The notes beneath the pieces were generated by a model, which saw nothing but the letters and a program-made list of their open reading frames with translations, was not told the DNA's origin and did not search any database. A stretch of DNA of 64,000 bases, taken from IMG/VR virus record IMGVR_UViG_3300031251_000967, positions 1 through 64,000 of that record; one strand, 5' to 3'. This DNA is from a virus. Made by a program: the position numbers and the translations under genes. Shown here piece by piece: positions 14,673-23,673 of the stretch. Numbering within the stretch: position 1 is the stretch's first letter; each line of letters starts with the position of its first letter.

Positions 14673-15359
14673 CTATGCGATCTTCCTGATTCCGAGGTAG
14701 CTGTAGACTTCAGGGCCGAAGTTGCAGGCGAAGCCGAACCCGTTCCCGGTCTGCGAGGCCGTGCACTGGTGCTGGAGCTGGATCGTCTTGGTTCCGGTCA
14801 GTGTAAACGCCCCTTCGATCACGGATGACGTCTGAATGAAATCAGTCGCACCGCTGCCGGACGCGTTCTCCGATGATCCCGAAACAAGAAGTGCACCATC
14901 CGTGACGTTCCAGAGCCGCGCCTGATGTGGATCAACGTTTACCGCCGGAGCCCTGCCAGTTACCAGATATTGCCCTGCTGGCAGCGTGAATTGATTTGAA
15001 GACAGCGTGCAGATACTTGCGGTATCGAGCACCTTCGTGTTCAAGTCTCGGGTGCGCCATGCTCCGGAGGAGAACGTTCCGCCCGCCGTGTTCTGTGTCT
15101 TCTGGTCCTGAAGAATAACCAGCGGTCGCACGTAAAGCTGATTCAGCGCCGCGAGAAGCTGGGCGCGATTTGTCTTGTCGAGAGCAATGCCCGCTTGGGC
15201 GATGACTGCGACAATCTCCTCCTGCACGGCGTTCGCCCAATCGGCGGTAACGATCGTCGGCGTGACGCCCGTGCCGTCTTGGAAGTACCCGCTTGTGGCG
15301 CCGAGCGCGGCGGGCGTCGGAAGGGATGCGGACACCCCAGAGCTATCGATGCGGAACAA
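14673..15359 (-). CDS. Tail fibre protein
   Basis: 228 residues from TTG 15359, chosen because AAGGAG sits eight bases upstream and the gene would otherwise overlap the baseplate gene out of frame. The N-terminal part (TADWANAVQEEIVAVIAQAG, TNRAQLLAALNQLY) is the usual tail-fibre attachment pattern; the C-terminal ~130 residues form a beta-rich, C1q-like tip (GQYLVTGRAPAVN...TKTIQLQHQCTAS). It probably recognises the host surface. Confidence 0.8.
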   Translation of the reverse strand: MFRIDSSGVSASLPTPAALGATSGYFQDGTGVTPTIVTADWANAVQEEIVAVIAQAGIALDKTNRAQLLAALNQLYVRPLVILQDQKTQNTAGGTFSSGAWRTRDLNTKVLDTASICTLSSNQFTLPAGQYLVTGRAPAVNVDPHQARLWNVTDGALLVSGSSENASGSGATDFIQTSSVIEGAFTLTGTKTIQLQHQCTASQTGNGFGFACNFGPEVYSYLGIRKIA

Positions 15360-15370
15360 GGTTCTACTCC

Positions 15371-15967
15371 TTACGTGTAAGAGAATTTGACAGTGGTGTG
15401 CGCGGGAGCCCTGGCGTTGATCGAGCACTCCAGCGGAGCGTTGCCGAAGCTTGTGAGGGGATCGCCGACCGCTGAGACGCCGACGCGGAAAGACGTCACG
15501 GTCGTGAGCGGGGCATTGATCTGCCAGACGTGCGCCCAGCCCGCCCCATACAGGGGCTGACCAACGGCGAGCCGCCCGACTCTTGCCGGCGCGAACTGCG
15601 TGATCGTGATCGTGTAGCCGAGCTTCGCCGCTTGGGCGATGAACGATGCCGGCGTCGGAGAATCCGTCGCCGTCAGCCGGGCGACGACCTGTCCGCGCCG
15701 GCCTTGGAGAGTTTGCGCCGGCCCGGCACAGGGATCCGGAAGCCCGAGGGTCTTTTCCCACTCCGGCAGCAGTTCGTACGTCGTCGTCGGAAACGCGTCG
15801 ACCAGCAGATAGTTGGCCCGGTCGTTCACCCGTGCGAAGGTGGGCGCGAACCCAGACAGCGTCTCCGTCTGGATTGCGTCGCTGTCCCGTGGCCAGATGC
15901 GGCCGATTGGGAACAGCCGCTGGAGCAGCGCGAGGTAATCCGCCGCTGAGAAAGACGGTGCCAGCAT
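15371..15967 (-). CDS. Baseplate/tail protein, Mu gp48-like (DUF2313)
   Basis: 198 residues. FSAADYLALLQRLFPIGRIW at the N-terminus, a conserved LLPEWEKTLGLPDPC block near residue 75 and the QGRRGQVVARLTATDS block match the YmfQ/DUF2313 family of Mu-like phages. These proteins cap the baseplate wedge next to the J protein. ATG 15967 lies four bases after the upstream stop. Confidence 0.85.
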   Translation of the reverse strand: MLAPSFSAADYLALLQRLFPIGRIWPRDSDAIQTETLSGFAPTFARVNDRANYLLVDAFPTTTYELLPEWEKTLGLPDPCAGPAQTLQGRRGQVVARLTATDSPTPASFIAQAAKLGYTITITQFAPARVGRLAVGQPLYGAGWAHVWQINAPLTTVTSFRVGVSAVGDPLTSFGNAPLECSINARAPAHTTVKFSYT

Positions 15968-15971
15968 CAAA

Positions 15972-17096
15972 TCATGTCCAAGTGATCGTGCCGAGTACTG
16001 GCAGCGACCCAACAGGAATTGAGATGTTGGCGTTAGGCACCGAAATCACGAAGCCTGCGGATCCCGGAACGGCACCTATGGCGCTTTCGATATAGGACAG
16101 ATCGACGACACCGCCCTTGGCAGAGCCATATTGCAGGAGCACACCCGCTATGGCAGATGCCACCGCCGACTGAACCGCAGACCCAGCCGTCGAGAGTCCG
16201 CTGATCGTAAAGTTTATCGCCTGTGGCGTCGGTGCCGCCGCATAGACGAGCGCCGTGACCGGTTGCCGTGTGGGCGCAAAGAAATAGTTGGCGACGGTAA
16301 GTTGGTCCCCTGTGGCCGCCGTATCTCGCGTCTCGCCCGTCGCTACGCCGAATGTCCCTTGCGGGAAGCCGTTATGCGCCGCCTGAGCAACGTCCATCAT
16401 GAAGTACACGACGACCGTGCCCGGCCCCATGCCGTTGCGCACGCACCACGCGCGGGTGACGCCGGAGACCTCTAGCGCCCATTCCTCATAGTCGCTCGGC
16501 GCTCCACCCTGCGGCGGTTGCGCGTAAGCCTTCAGCGTGCGCGACCGCAGGCTGTCCATCGTCTCCAGATCGGCACCGCCGGTGAGTGCAGTCGTCGCGG
16601 TGCCGTTCGCCTGAATGCCCGCAATGGCCTGCGCCAGCGTCATCGCGGTTCCGGCGTTCGTGTTGCCGAGCGAACCCGCGGCGTCAGCAATGACGGAGAC
16701 CACTACCGTTCCGCCGACGGAAACCGTACCGTCGGCCGTCGTGGTGTAGCTCGCGCCGTCACCGCGGGCGATGGGGGTGCCGGCAGGAAGGACAGTCCCT
16801 GCTACGCCGTTGAAGGTCACGGCGTTTGTGCCGGACGCAGGGGTCGCCGGCTTCAGCGTAACGTTCTTAAGCGCTGCCCAGCCGAGCAGGTATTCGTCGG
16901 TAGCTGTCCAAGGAACCGCCTGCCGCGCGATCCAGTCGATGTAGCCGAACACGAGGTTGATGAGGTTCGCGAGAACCTTGCCGATGATGCCGAGGTTTGA
17001 GAACCGCAGCAGCGGATCAGAACCCGGCAGCGCGGCCGAAATGTCCTGTGCGGTCTGTTGCTTGAGAACCTTCAGCGTCGGGCGAGCGAAAGGCAT
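15972..17096 (-). CDS. Baseplate J-like protein (Mu gp47 type)
   Basis: 374 residues. ADLETMDSLRSRTLKAYAQP and PSDYEEWALEVSGVTRAWC are typical of Baseplate_J proteins, which form the wedges of contractile tails. The N-terminus (PTLKVLKQQTAQDISAALPG) also matches. Order gp46-gp47-gp48 is as in phage Mu. Confidence 0.92.
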   Translation of the reverse strand: MPFARPTLKVLKQQTAQDISAALPGSDPLLRFSNLGIIGKVLANLINLVFGYIDWIARQAVPWTATDEYLLGWAALKNVTLKPATPASGTNAVTFNGVAGTVLPAGTPIARGDGASYTTTADGTVSVGGTVVVSVIADAAGSLGNTNAGTAMTLAQAIAGIQANGTATTALTGGADLETMDSLRSRTLKAYAQPPQGGAPSDYEEWALEVSGVTRAWCVRNGMGPGTVVVYFMMDVAQAAHNGFPQGTFGVATGETRDTAATGDQLTVANYFFAPTRQPVTALVYAAAPTPQAINFTISGLSTAGSAVQSAVASAIAGVLLQYGSAKGGVVDLSYIESAIGAVPGSAGFVISVPNANISIPVGSLPVLGTITWT

Positions 17097-17097
17097 T

Positions 17098-17697
17098 TCA
17101 GCGGATCCCCTGCCAAGCCCAATCGAATTTCAGCGTGGATTGCGCGCCCTTTGCGGGCTGATACACGGTGATCCGCGCCCCGAGCATTCCGGGGCGCGTC
17201 CACTCGGCGTAGATGTCGATCGACCCGGCGACGCCGTCGTCGATCATCCATTGCAGCGCTTCGGCCATGTATTCCTTGGCCCGCGCCAGCGTTTCGTCAG
17301 TCTGCTTCGCCCGATCCAGCAACCAGAGCCGCGAGCCGATCGGGTAATCTTCGTCGAGATCGCCGAGCCAGCCGCGCCGGTCGTTGGTACCATCCGGAAT
17401 GACATCGTCTGGAAGGGCGGAACGGTCGGTAAAAAGCGAGATGAGAAGGGCGGTCGGCAGGTCGTTTCCGGCCGCCAGATCCGCTTCGTCCATCGCCCAA
17501 TCGCCGCGGCCGTTGGCAACGTCCCAGATCGTCGCGATGTCGCTCTGCCGCCCCACGATAGAGAAGGACGGCGACGATGTCGGAGAACCGCCGCCTCCCA
17601 CAACGACCGTGGTCGACGTGGTCGAAAAGTCGAGAATGAGGCGGTCGCCGCCCAGCGACAGGAAGTCGCCGGACGTGTCGAGAAGGTAATCCGCCAT
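17098..17697 (-). CDS. Baseplate wedge protein GP46 family
   Basis: 199 residues. RRGWLGDLDEDYPIGSRLWL and TLARAKEYMAEALQWMIDDG are GP46/W-like wedge features. The ~40-residue N-terminal hydrophobic/Gly segment (GGDRLILDFSTTSTTVVVGG) is an addition I do not recognise from Mu gp46. ATG 17697 overlaps the stop of the secreted hydrolase gene, so the cargo gene is translationally coupled into the baseplate operon. Confidence 0.85.
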   Translation of the reverse strand: MADYLLDTSGDFLSLGGDRLILDFSTTSTTVVVGGGGSPTSSPSFSIVGRQSDIATIWDVANGRGDWAMDEADLAAGNDLPTALLISLFTDRSALPDDVIPDGTNDRRGWLGDLDEDYPIGSRLWLLDRAKQTDETLARAKEYMAEALQWMIDDGVAGSIDIYAEWTRPGMLGARITVYQPAKGAQSTLKFDWAWQGIR

Positions 17698-19832
17698 CAG
17701 TGCCACACGCGGACGTAGTCAACGTCCATCGGCCAGTTCGTATCGGTGCCGAGGATCACCGGCATGTGGTGGGCATCGCCGACCGAGTAGGTTCCGCCCT
17801 GCGACCACGTCGTCGTGCCGATCAAGTTGCCGTCGAGGTAATACTTGACGTATCCCGAATTCGGCGTGGCCGTCGCCGGCTTCCACGCGGCGCCGAAGAC
17901 GTGCCAGTTGCCATCGGAAGCCCCTTCGGCTGTATGCAGGTCCTGCGTGCCGCCGGGCCAATCGTGAGTGGTCGCTCCATACGCGGTCGCCGACCCGCCG
18001 AAGTTCCACATAAGGAACTCCATGAAGTCGGACTCGAACCACCGCGTGCCGTTGCCCCCGAACAGGTGCTCCGCAGACATCGTCCAGAAGGACGGCCACC
18101 CTCCGGTGCTGCCGCGGGTCGAGGCGTTGAAGCGGATGCGCGCCTCGAAATACGCTCCTCCGCCTTGCGCGAAGCCCTGCCAGCTCGACCCGCTGGAGCC
18201 GACCGTCGCGATAGAGTAGTTCGGCCCCGTGCCATCGCATTTGATGGTGGCGTACCCGTTCTGAACGGAGACGCACGACCCGGAGAGCGCGGACCAGCCG
18301 AACGGCCGGTCGAAGTACCACTTGAAGCCAGCGGCGCGGGTGCCGTTGACATCGAAAGTGCTGATCGAATCCATCTCGTCGTCGAAGACGAGATTGGTGA
18401 AACCGGCCGCCACCGCAGCGGGCGGCGCGGTGATCGTCGAGGACGGCGGCGGGGACGTACTGCCACCGCCGCCGCTGCTCTTCAGCGCATTGCCGACGAC
18501 ACCGGCGATCTGGTCGCCGAGCCACGGATAACCCACCGTGTCGTTCGGGTGCAGGCCGTCCGCAAGGCCAGTTGACGACGGGAAGTTGCTGCTGTCGTCG
18601 ACCAGATAGACGTGATAACTGGACGAGGACCGCGCGGAGATGACTGAGCCGACGCCCGCGTTGAACCCGCTTTCGTCGACCGCCATGGATCCGGTGCGCG
18701 GCAGCAGGTTCGAGACGACGATGTACGCGTTCGGTACCTTGCCGTGGATGGCGTCGAGGAGGACGCCCATCCGTGTCAGAAGTGCCGACGTGCCGCCGCT
18801 CGTGTAGCTGGCATAGGCCGGCGCGTTCTTGGCCCCTGAGTACCCGGAGTTGTCGTTCGTGCCGATCTCGACCACGACGACGTTCGGGTTGGACGCCAGG
18901 ATGCTGGGAGAGGCGTTGACCTTGTCGATGAGGTCGTCGACGCCCTTGCCCGGATAGCCATCATGGCTGTAGGTGCCGTCGGATTGCGTCCCGACATACG
19001 TGACGGTGATGCCGGACTGCGCGAGCTTGGTCTTGAGTTCCGGGCGATAGCTCAGCCCCGCGCCGCCCTGCCCCGCGGTAATGCTGTCGCCAAGCCCGGC
19101 GACGGTAATCGAGGTTAGCGCGGGAGTCCCGGTGGCGTTGTTGGCGACGGTCAGGCTCAGCGGGGCGGACGCCGAATGCGTCGGCTGTTGGTCTGGCGAA
19201 GCGCCGCCGTTGATCCACGCCGCAACGTCCCACGCATTGACCGAGAGCGAGTTCGGGCCGTTCGGCAGACCGTTCGTGTCGTAGGAGAGCGTGACGAGGC
19301 CGCTCGTCCCGGCCGGCGCACCGCCCGCCAGCTTCTTGTTCGTCGAGTCCCATAGCTCGACGTTCAGCATCCCCGGCGCTTGCACCGAGAACTGCGTGAT
19401 GCCGGTGACGGTCGCCCCGGAAGCGGGGGAGAGAACGGAAACCGTGTACTGGGCCGGGGCAGGCGTTGCGAGCGCGGTTCCAATGGTCGCGATCGGCGCC
19501 CACAGCCCAGGCGTGCCGGCCTGAACGTTCACCCACCCGAGAGGCGCACCGGTGGCCGGGCTTGAGTTGTAGATGATCGTCCCGACCGAGTACGTCCCGA
19601 CCGACGGCGGCGCGGACATAGAGGGCGGAGCGAAATTTTGCCTGATCGACGAGAGCGGCGTCTGGACGAGCGTCTTGACGCCGCCGATCGTCTGCACCGT
19701 CAGAACGGTTTCCGTCCCCTGAAGCGCTGCGGCCTGATTCAGGTTCAGCACGGACGTGTCGGCGCGTGCCGTTACGTTCGCGCTCAGCGCGCACGCCAGC
19801 AGCGCCGCCAGACCAAGCAATCTGCGGATCAT
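17697..19832 (-). CDS. Secreted SGNH hydrolase-GH16 glycanase fusion
   Basis: 711 residues with a signal peptide (RRLLGLAALLACALSANVTA, cleavage near ARA). A linker and beta-sandwich region runs to ~235. An SGNH/GDSL esterase domain follows, with GDS (248-250), GTND (324-327) and D425-x-x-H428. After a Pro/Ser linker (~455-475), residues ~480-711 form a GH16 beta-jelly-roll with the catalytic motif ESDFMEF (E600, D602, E605). SGNH enzymes often deacetylate sugars; GH16 enzymes cleave beta-1,3/1,4-glucans or galactans. It lies between baseplate genes gp45 and gp46, so it could be a virion depolymerase, but a cleavable signal is odd for one. ATG 19832 (GAGG upstream) is preferred to TTG 19844. 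Confidence 0.85.
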   Translation of the reverse strand: MIRRLLGLAALLACALSANVTARADTSVLNLNQAAALQGTETVLTVQTIGGVKTLVQTPLSSIRQNFAPPSMSAPPSVGTYSVGTIIYNSSPATGAPLGWVNVQAGTPGLWAPIATIGTALATPAPAQYTVSVLSPASGATVTGITQFSVQAPGMLNVELWDSTNKKLAGGAPAGTSGLVTLSYDTNGLPNGPNSLSVNAWDVAAWINGGASPDQQPTHSASAPLSLTVANNATGTPALTSITVAGLGDSITAGQGGAGLSYRPELKTKLAQSGITVTYVGTQSDGTYSHDGYPGKGVDDLIDKVNASPSILASNPNVVVVEIGTNDNSGYSGAKNAPAYASYTSGGTSALLTRMGVLLDAIHGKVPNAYIVVSNLLPRTGSMAVDESGFNAGVGSVISARSSSSYHVYLVDDSSNFPSSTGLADGLHPNDTVGYPWLGDQIAGVVGNALKSSGGGGSTSPPPSSTITAPPAAVAAGFTNLVFDDEMDSISTFDVNGTRAAGFKWYFDRPFGWSALSGSCVSVQNGYATIKCDGTGPNYSIATVGSSGSSWQGFAQGGGAYFEARIRFNASTRGSTGGWPSFWTMSAEHLFGGNGTRWFESDFMEFLMWNFGGSATAYGATTHDWPGGTQDLHTAEGASDGNWHVFGAAWKPATATPNSGYVKYYLDGNLIGTTTWSQGGTYSVGDAHHMPVILGTDTNWPMDVDYVRVWH

Positions 19833-19856
19833 CGGTAGCCTCAAGGTTCGGTAGGG

Positions 19857-20417
19857 TTATTCTTGCTCGTTCGGCACTTCGGTATTGATCGTGCTGGAGC
19901 CGGTCTGGACGTTCTTCACCTGATGGTGGTGCCCGTCGTAGATCGTCCTCATGCTCTGCATGCTGCGCGGCGTGGCCGCATCGCAGCGGTCGGTAATGTC
20001 GCCGGTGACGAACAGGTTCGCGGTCTCCATCCGGACACTCGGCGTATCCGTGATCTTGATCGGCAGGCCGCCCCCGTCGATTACGATGCCCGACCGCGTC
20101 AGGTGAACCTTTTGACCAAGGTCGTCATGGACTGCCGCCTCACCGTCGGCGAGGTGTAGCCGGTAGCGCTGGTCGCCGGTAGCGATGACGACGCCGCTCG
20201 ACCGGTCTCCAGAGATGAATAGGGCGACGGCATCCGCGCCGGGGTGCGGGCGGGAGGTGAACCCGTACTCGGCAAGCCGCGGTGTGCCGTCCCGCACCTC
20301 GTCGGCACCAAGCCGAATCTGCACGATCTGCACCGCGCCGGAATCGTCGGTCGTGGTGATCCGCCCGCGGCCGATCGCCATCATCAACCTTCGATAGATC
20401 CGGTCGACAATGTCCAT
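19857..20417 (-). CDS. Baseplate spike/assembly protein V, Mu gp45 type
   Basis: 186 residues. IYRRLMMAIGRGRITTTDDS, ADEVRDGTPRLAEYGFTSRP with a histidine-rich C-terminus (DGHHHQVKNV) fits the Gp45/baseplate V family, whose beta-helix forms the membrane-piercing spike. The His cluster may bind metal at the tip. Confidence 0.9.
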   Translation of the reverse strand: MDIVDRIYRRLMMAIGRGRITTTDDSGAVQIVQIRLGADEVRDGTPRLAEYGFTSRPHPGADAVALFISGDRSSGVVIATGDQRYRLHLADGEAAVHDDLGQKVHLTRSGIVIDGGGLPIKITDTPSVRMETANLFVTGDITDRCDAATPRSMQSMRTIYDGHHHQVKNVQTGSSTINTEVPNEQE

Positions 20418-20457
20418 TAATCTTCGCCTTCTCAGTTCACTCGGTCAGGGGTTCCCG

Positions 20458-21156
20458 ATGCCGTCGAAACTCATCATCACCCTCGCAGCGGTGCTGGTCT
20501 GTGCGGGATGCGCGCCCGACCGTGAGGCGGCACGAGCGCAATACTTCGCGCAGCGTCAGGCCGAGGAGCGCGCCCGCGAAGAAGCCGGAGCAGCGCGGCG
20601 ACATGCAGAAGAACAAGCTCGGCAGGATGCTCTTGCTGCTAACGAGCGGGCGGCGGCCGAGGAACGCGCGCGGCGCGTTATCCAAGACCAGCGCGAACAG
20701 GAGCAGCGCGAAGCCGATCAGCGGGCAACCGCCGAACAAAAGCTGGTCGCCGCCCGCGTGGAAAAAGAACGCGGTTACAAGCGGATGTCGCTTGGCGATT
20801 TTCTTGTCGACTGGCGCGACATGCCGACTGGCACCCACGTTTCCGTCACTGCCCTACACACCTTTGCCGGATCAGTGAGCGTTCTATCCACGGGCGTGCT
20901 AGGGAACCCGATTGTCGTCTTGCTTACCGATGGACTCCCGCGCCAGAGCCGAAAGATGCTTTTGGACTGCCACGCCTACAATACGTGGTGTCGCATTCGC
21001 ATCCGCGGTCGAACCGGATGTGCCGCGACCAGGGACGGTATTCCTTCAGGCGAGGCGTGCCTTATCGCTGAATCTGTTGCCGATAACGACGAGCCAAGCC
21101 CATATGCCCCGGCCCGGGTCCACTACGATCTGCCGGACGGCAGGAGGAATCCTTAA
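20458..21156 (+). CDS. Lipoprotein opposed to the tail operon, C-terminus like the tape measure
   Basis: 232 residues. A signal ends in lipobox CAGC (~residues 15-18); residues ~20-105 are a long charged coiled coil (EEARAREEAG-type), and the C-terminal ~120 residues form a Cys-containing domain. It is the only plus-strand gene inside the late minus-strand tail block, which suggests expression in the lysogen. Its last 18 residues share 11 identities with the tape-measure protein's C-terminus and both end in NP-stop. A superinfection-exclusion role is inference. Confidence 0.8.
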   Translation: MPSKLIITLAAVLVCAGCAPDREAARAQYFAQRQAEERAREEAGAARRHAEEQARQDALAANERAAAEERARRVIQDQREQEQREADQRATAEQKLVAARVEKERGYKRMSLGDFLVDWRDMPTGTHVSVTALHTFAGSVSVLSTGVLGNPIVVLLTDGLPRQSRKMLLDCHAYNTWCRIRIRGRTGCAATRDGIPSGEACLIAESVADNDEPSPYAPARVHYDLPDGRRNP

Positions 21157-22538
21157 CTCGCGAGGGCGCGGAACGACGTCGGCATGAAGCCCGGATGCAC
21201 CACGTCCGCTTCGGCAATCAGCTCATCCGCCCGCGAGGCGTCCTGATAGAGCTTCATGGCGATGAGCGGCGCCGGCAGCGGCGCGGCGAAAGAAACCGTG
21301 ATGACGCGTGGAAGCCCGGCCCCGCGGGCATTCATGTCGGCGACCACCGCCGCCTTCAGCGCCCGGAAGGCTGAGAACACCGAGTCCTCTCCCTGATCGC
21401 CCGCCGTATCGATCTCGGCATCAAGGAGCGTCACCACCGCATCTCGTACCGTTGCCGCGTCATCCTGGCTTGCCGGCTGATAGGCTGCTGTCGCGCGTGC
21501 CAGCGCAGACACCGCCGCGCGCCGCCACAGGTCGGAAGTCGCGGATTGCGCGGTCGCGACCGATGCCGACCCCTGAGACACGAGCGGAACGAAGGTCGCG
21601 AGAACTTGAAAGATCCGAACCCGGTCGGCGGGATCCGATGTGGCGCTTCCGAGCGTCGCCATCACCGCCTGAGCCTTGGCCCCCAGATCGGCAGTCGTGC
21701 TGGCACTCAGCGACGCTGCCGAGGACTGCGCCGCTGATACAGCCGCCGTCGCATTCGCCCGCGACTGCGCGCCTGACGCGATCAGGTCGGATACCGTTTT
21801 CGGTGGCTTGCTTGTGGCGGAACTATCCCCGGTCACGCCCAGAAGCGTCGCGGACGCACCATCGAAGAACCGCCCGAACTCTCCTGGAAGCGCCTGGACA
21901 GTCCGAAAGAGAGACGTGGCGTCCGCAACCAGCGAAAACGCCTGCCCGCCATATTGCTGAACCGTGCCTACCACGGACTGCACGACGGCAGCCCCTTGCT
22001 GAAGCGCTGCCGCTATGCGGCTGCCGAAGCTGTCTGCGGCTGCGCTATCGGCATCGTCGGCGGCGGCAAGCGTCTCCTGCGGGGTTGCGGTGATGGAAAC
22101 CGGGTAGATGCGAGGCGTCGAGTTGACGAACGAGAATTCCAACTCGGCGAACCGGCCCTCGATCGTATGCGTGATCGCAAAATCAAGAAGTGAAAACCGG
22201 TTGCGGCCGAATTGAGGGTGGACCAGTTCTCCGCCCTGGTCATCCGAATCCCGCTGCTGACATACCGCCGCCATGCGCTTCGACTGCGCAATGACGTCGT
22301 CGCCGAGCAGGAACCCGACGATGTGGATGACCTGCCGTCCACGGCCGAGGTCTTCGACCCATGGCGCGTCGCGGTTCGGATAGTCGTGAACCACGTTCCG
22401 CCGGCCGAAGCGCGCCCGCGAGGTCGTGACGCCGAACGGCACGCCCTTCCATAACGCAGACTGAAGCTGCCCACGGTAGGACAGCCCAGCGGCGCCGAGA
22501 AGCGCGCTGACGTCGTTGATGAAGCTGCCGATCGTCAT
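21153..22538 (-). CDS. DNA circularisation/tail protein N, Mu gp43 type
   Basis: 461 residues. The N-terminal ~130 (GSFINDVSALLGAAGLSYRG, VEDLGRGRQVIHIVGFLLGD) match DNA_circ_N proteins; the rest is Ala/Ser-rich helix. In Mu-like tails this protein lies between tape measure and hub. Its stop meets the opposing lipoprotein gene's stop with a four-base overlap. Confidence 0.88.
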   Translation of the reverse strand: MTIGSFINDVSALLGAAGLSYRGQLQSALWKGVPFGVTTSRARFGRRNVVHDYPNRDAPWVEDLGRGRQVIHIVGFLLGDDVIAQSKRMAAVCQQRDSDDQGGELVHPQFGRNRFSLLDFAITHTIEGRFAELEFSFVNSTPRIYPVSITATPQETLAAADDADSAAADSFGSRIAAALQQGAAVVQSVVGTVQQYGGQAFSLVADATSLFRTVQALPGEFGRFFDGASATLLGVTGDSSATSKPPKTVSDLIASGAQSRANATAAVSAAQSSAASLSASTTADLGAKAQAVMATLGSATSDPADRVRIFQVLATFVPLVSQGSASVATAQSATSDLWRRAAVSALARATAAYQPASQDDAATVRDAVVTLLDAEIDTAGDQGEDSVFSAFRALKAAVVADMNARGAGLPRVITVSFAAPLPAPLIAMKLYQDASRADELIAEADVVHPGFMPTSFRALAS

Positions 22539-22539
22539 C

Positions 22540-23664
22540 TCAGTACGGCCCCGCGTTCAGGAGAGGCGTAATCGGCACGGGCAGCACATCGAACGCCGCC
22601 GCCGGCATAACGGTCAGCTCGGCCGCCGTTCCGCGCTCGTCACGGCGGAACATCACGGAGCCGATGACCCATTCCGTCTGGCTCGCCGCCGCGGCGTTGA
22701 CCTTGAGCGTCGGGATCCGGATCGGGATGATGGTGTTAGGCGTCCAGAGGTTTCCGGAGCCGTCCCGCCAGCTATCTACCGTGACGTGTATCTGCGTCGA
22801 CCGGCCGAACCGCCGGCTCGCTTCCCACTCTCCGCGCGCCCGCGCGTAATCGTCACCCATGCCGGCCGGTGTTTCGGCAATGATGTATTTCGGTCGGAAC
22901 CGTGGCACGCCGCCGTCTTGAATCGTCGCGACGATGTCGCCTTCGGGGTTCGCCCCGCCGTCCGCGAACGGCGAGAACGTAAGCCGGCGCACCCGATATT
23001 GGCTGTAGCGGTCGTGCATGCTGTACTGCACGCTCGCTTGCTGGATGTTCGCGCCCTCGACGACACCCGTCGACATGCTCCCGTTTCCGACGCGAGACAG
23101 GACGAGGTTGCCGTTCGCGTCCTCATAGACGAGGAGAGCCGCAAACCGGGCAATGCGCTCGATCAGTTCATAGGGCGTCTCGCCCCACATGATGACGAGC
23201 TGCGGAACCACCCGCTCCTCTCCGCTCAATTGTGAGACGGAGATTCCGAAGGGCTTGGCGAGGCTCTGCGCGATCGTCAGAACCGACTGGTTGTTGAACT
23301 GCCCCGTGGACCAGACAGCGGAGCAATCAACGAGGTCCTGCCCCCTGCCCCGGCCGACGATGCGCAACGAGTGCTGTGACGCGCTCAACCCCGGCGTAAC
23401 GCTATCGATGTAACCGGACACGACAAGATCGCGGCCGAGCCCACGGGTGATGAACACTTGGCACGGATCGCCAGGGCGCACCGGAACGTCGATGGTCGCG
23501 CTCGGATACCGCTCCGTAGCCACGATCTCGAAGACGGACGGGAAGAACTCGCACGACCGCTGAATGCGGACGCTCTCCCACCCGCCTAAGTCGTAGATAC
23601 TTGACCGGTTGAGCGGGGTTTCCGTCTGGTACGGGCCCACCCGGATAACGACATCATCATCCAT
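22540..23664 (-). CDS. Baseplate hub protein, Mu gp44/P type
   Basis: 374 residues, with the Mu P/late-control-D pattern: VRIQRSCEFFPSVFEIVATE, SGYIDSVTP, NNQSVLTIAQSLAKPFGISV, ETPYELIERIARFAALLVYE. It forms the trimeric hub on which the spike sits. Confidence 0.9.
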   Translation of the reverse strand: MDDDVVIRVGPYQTETPLNRSSIYDLGGWESVRIQRSCEFFPSVFEIVATERYPSATIDVPVRPGDPCQVFITRGLGRDLVVSGYIDSVTPGLSASQHSLRIVGRGRGQDLVDCSAVWSTGQFNNQSVLTIAQSLAKPFGISVSQLSGEERVVPQLVIMWGETPYELIERIARFAALLVYEDANGNLVLSRVGNGSMSTGVVEGANIQQASVQYSMHDRYSQYRVRRLTFSPFADGGANPEGDIVATIQDGGVPRFRPKYIIAETPAGMGDDYARARGEWEASRRFGRSTQIHVTVDSWRDGSGNLWTPNTIIPIRIPTLKVNAAAASQTEWVIGSVMFRRDERGTAAELTVMPAAAFDVLPVPITPLLNAGPY

Positions 23665-23673
23665 GATGGGCGC

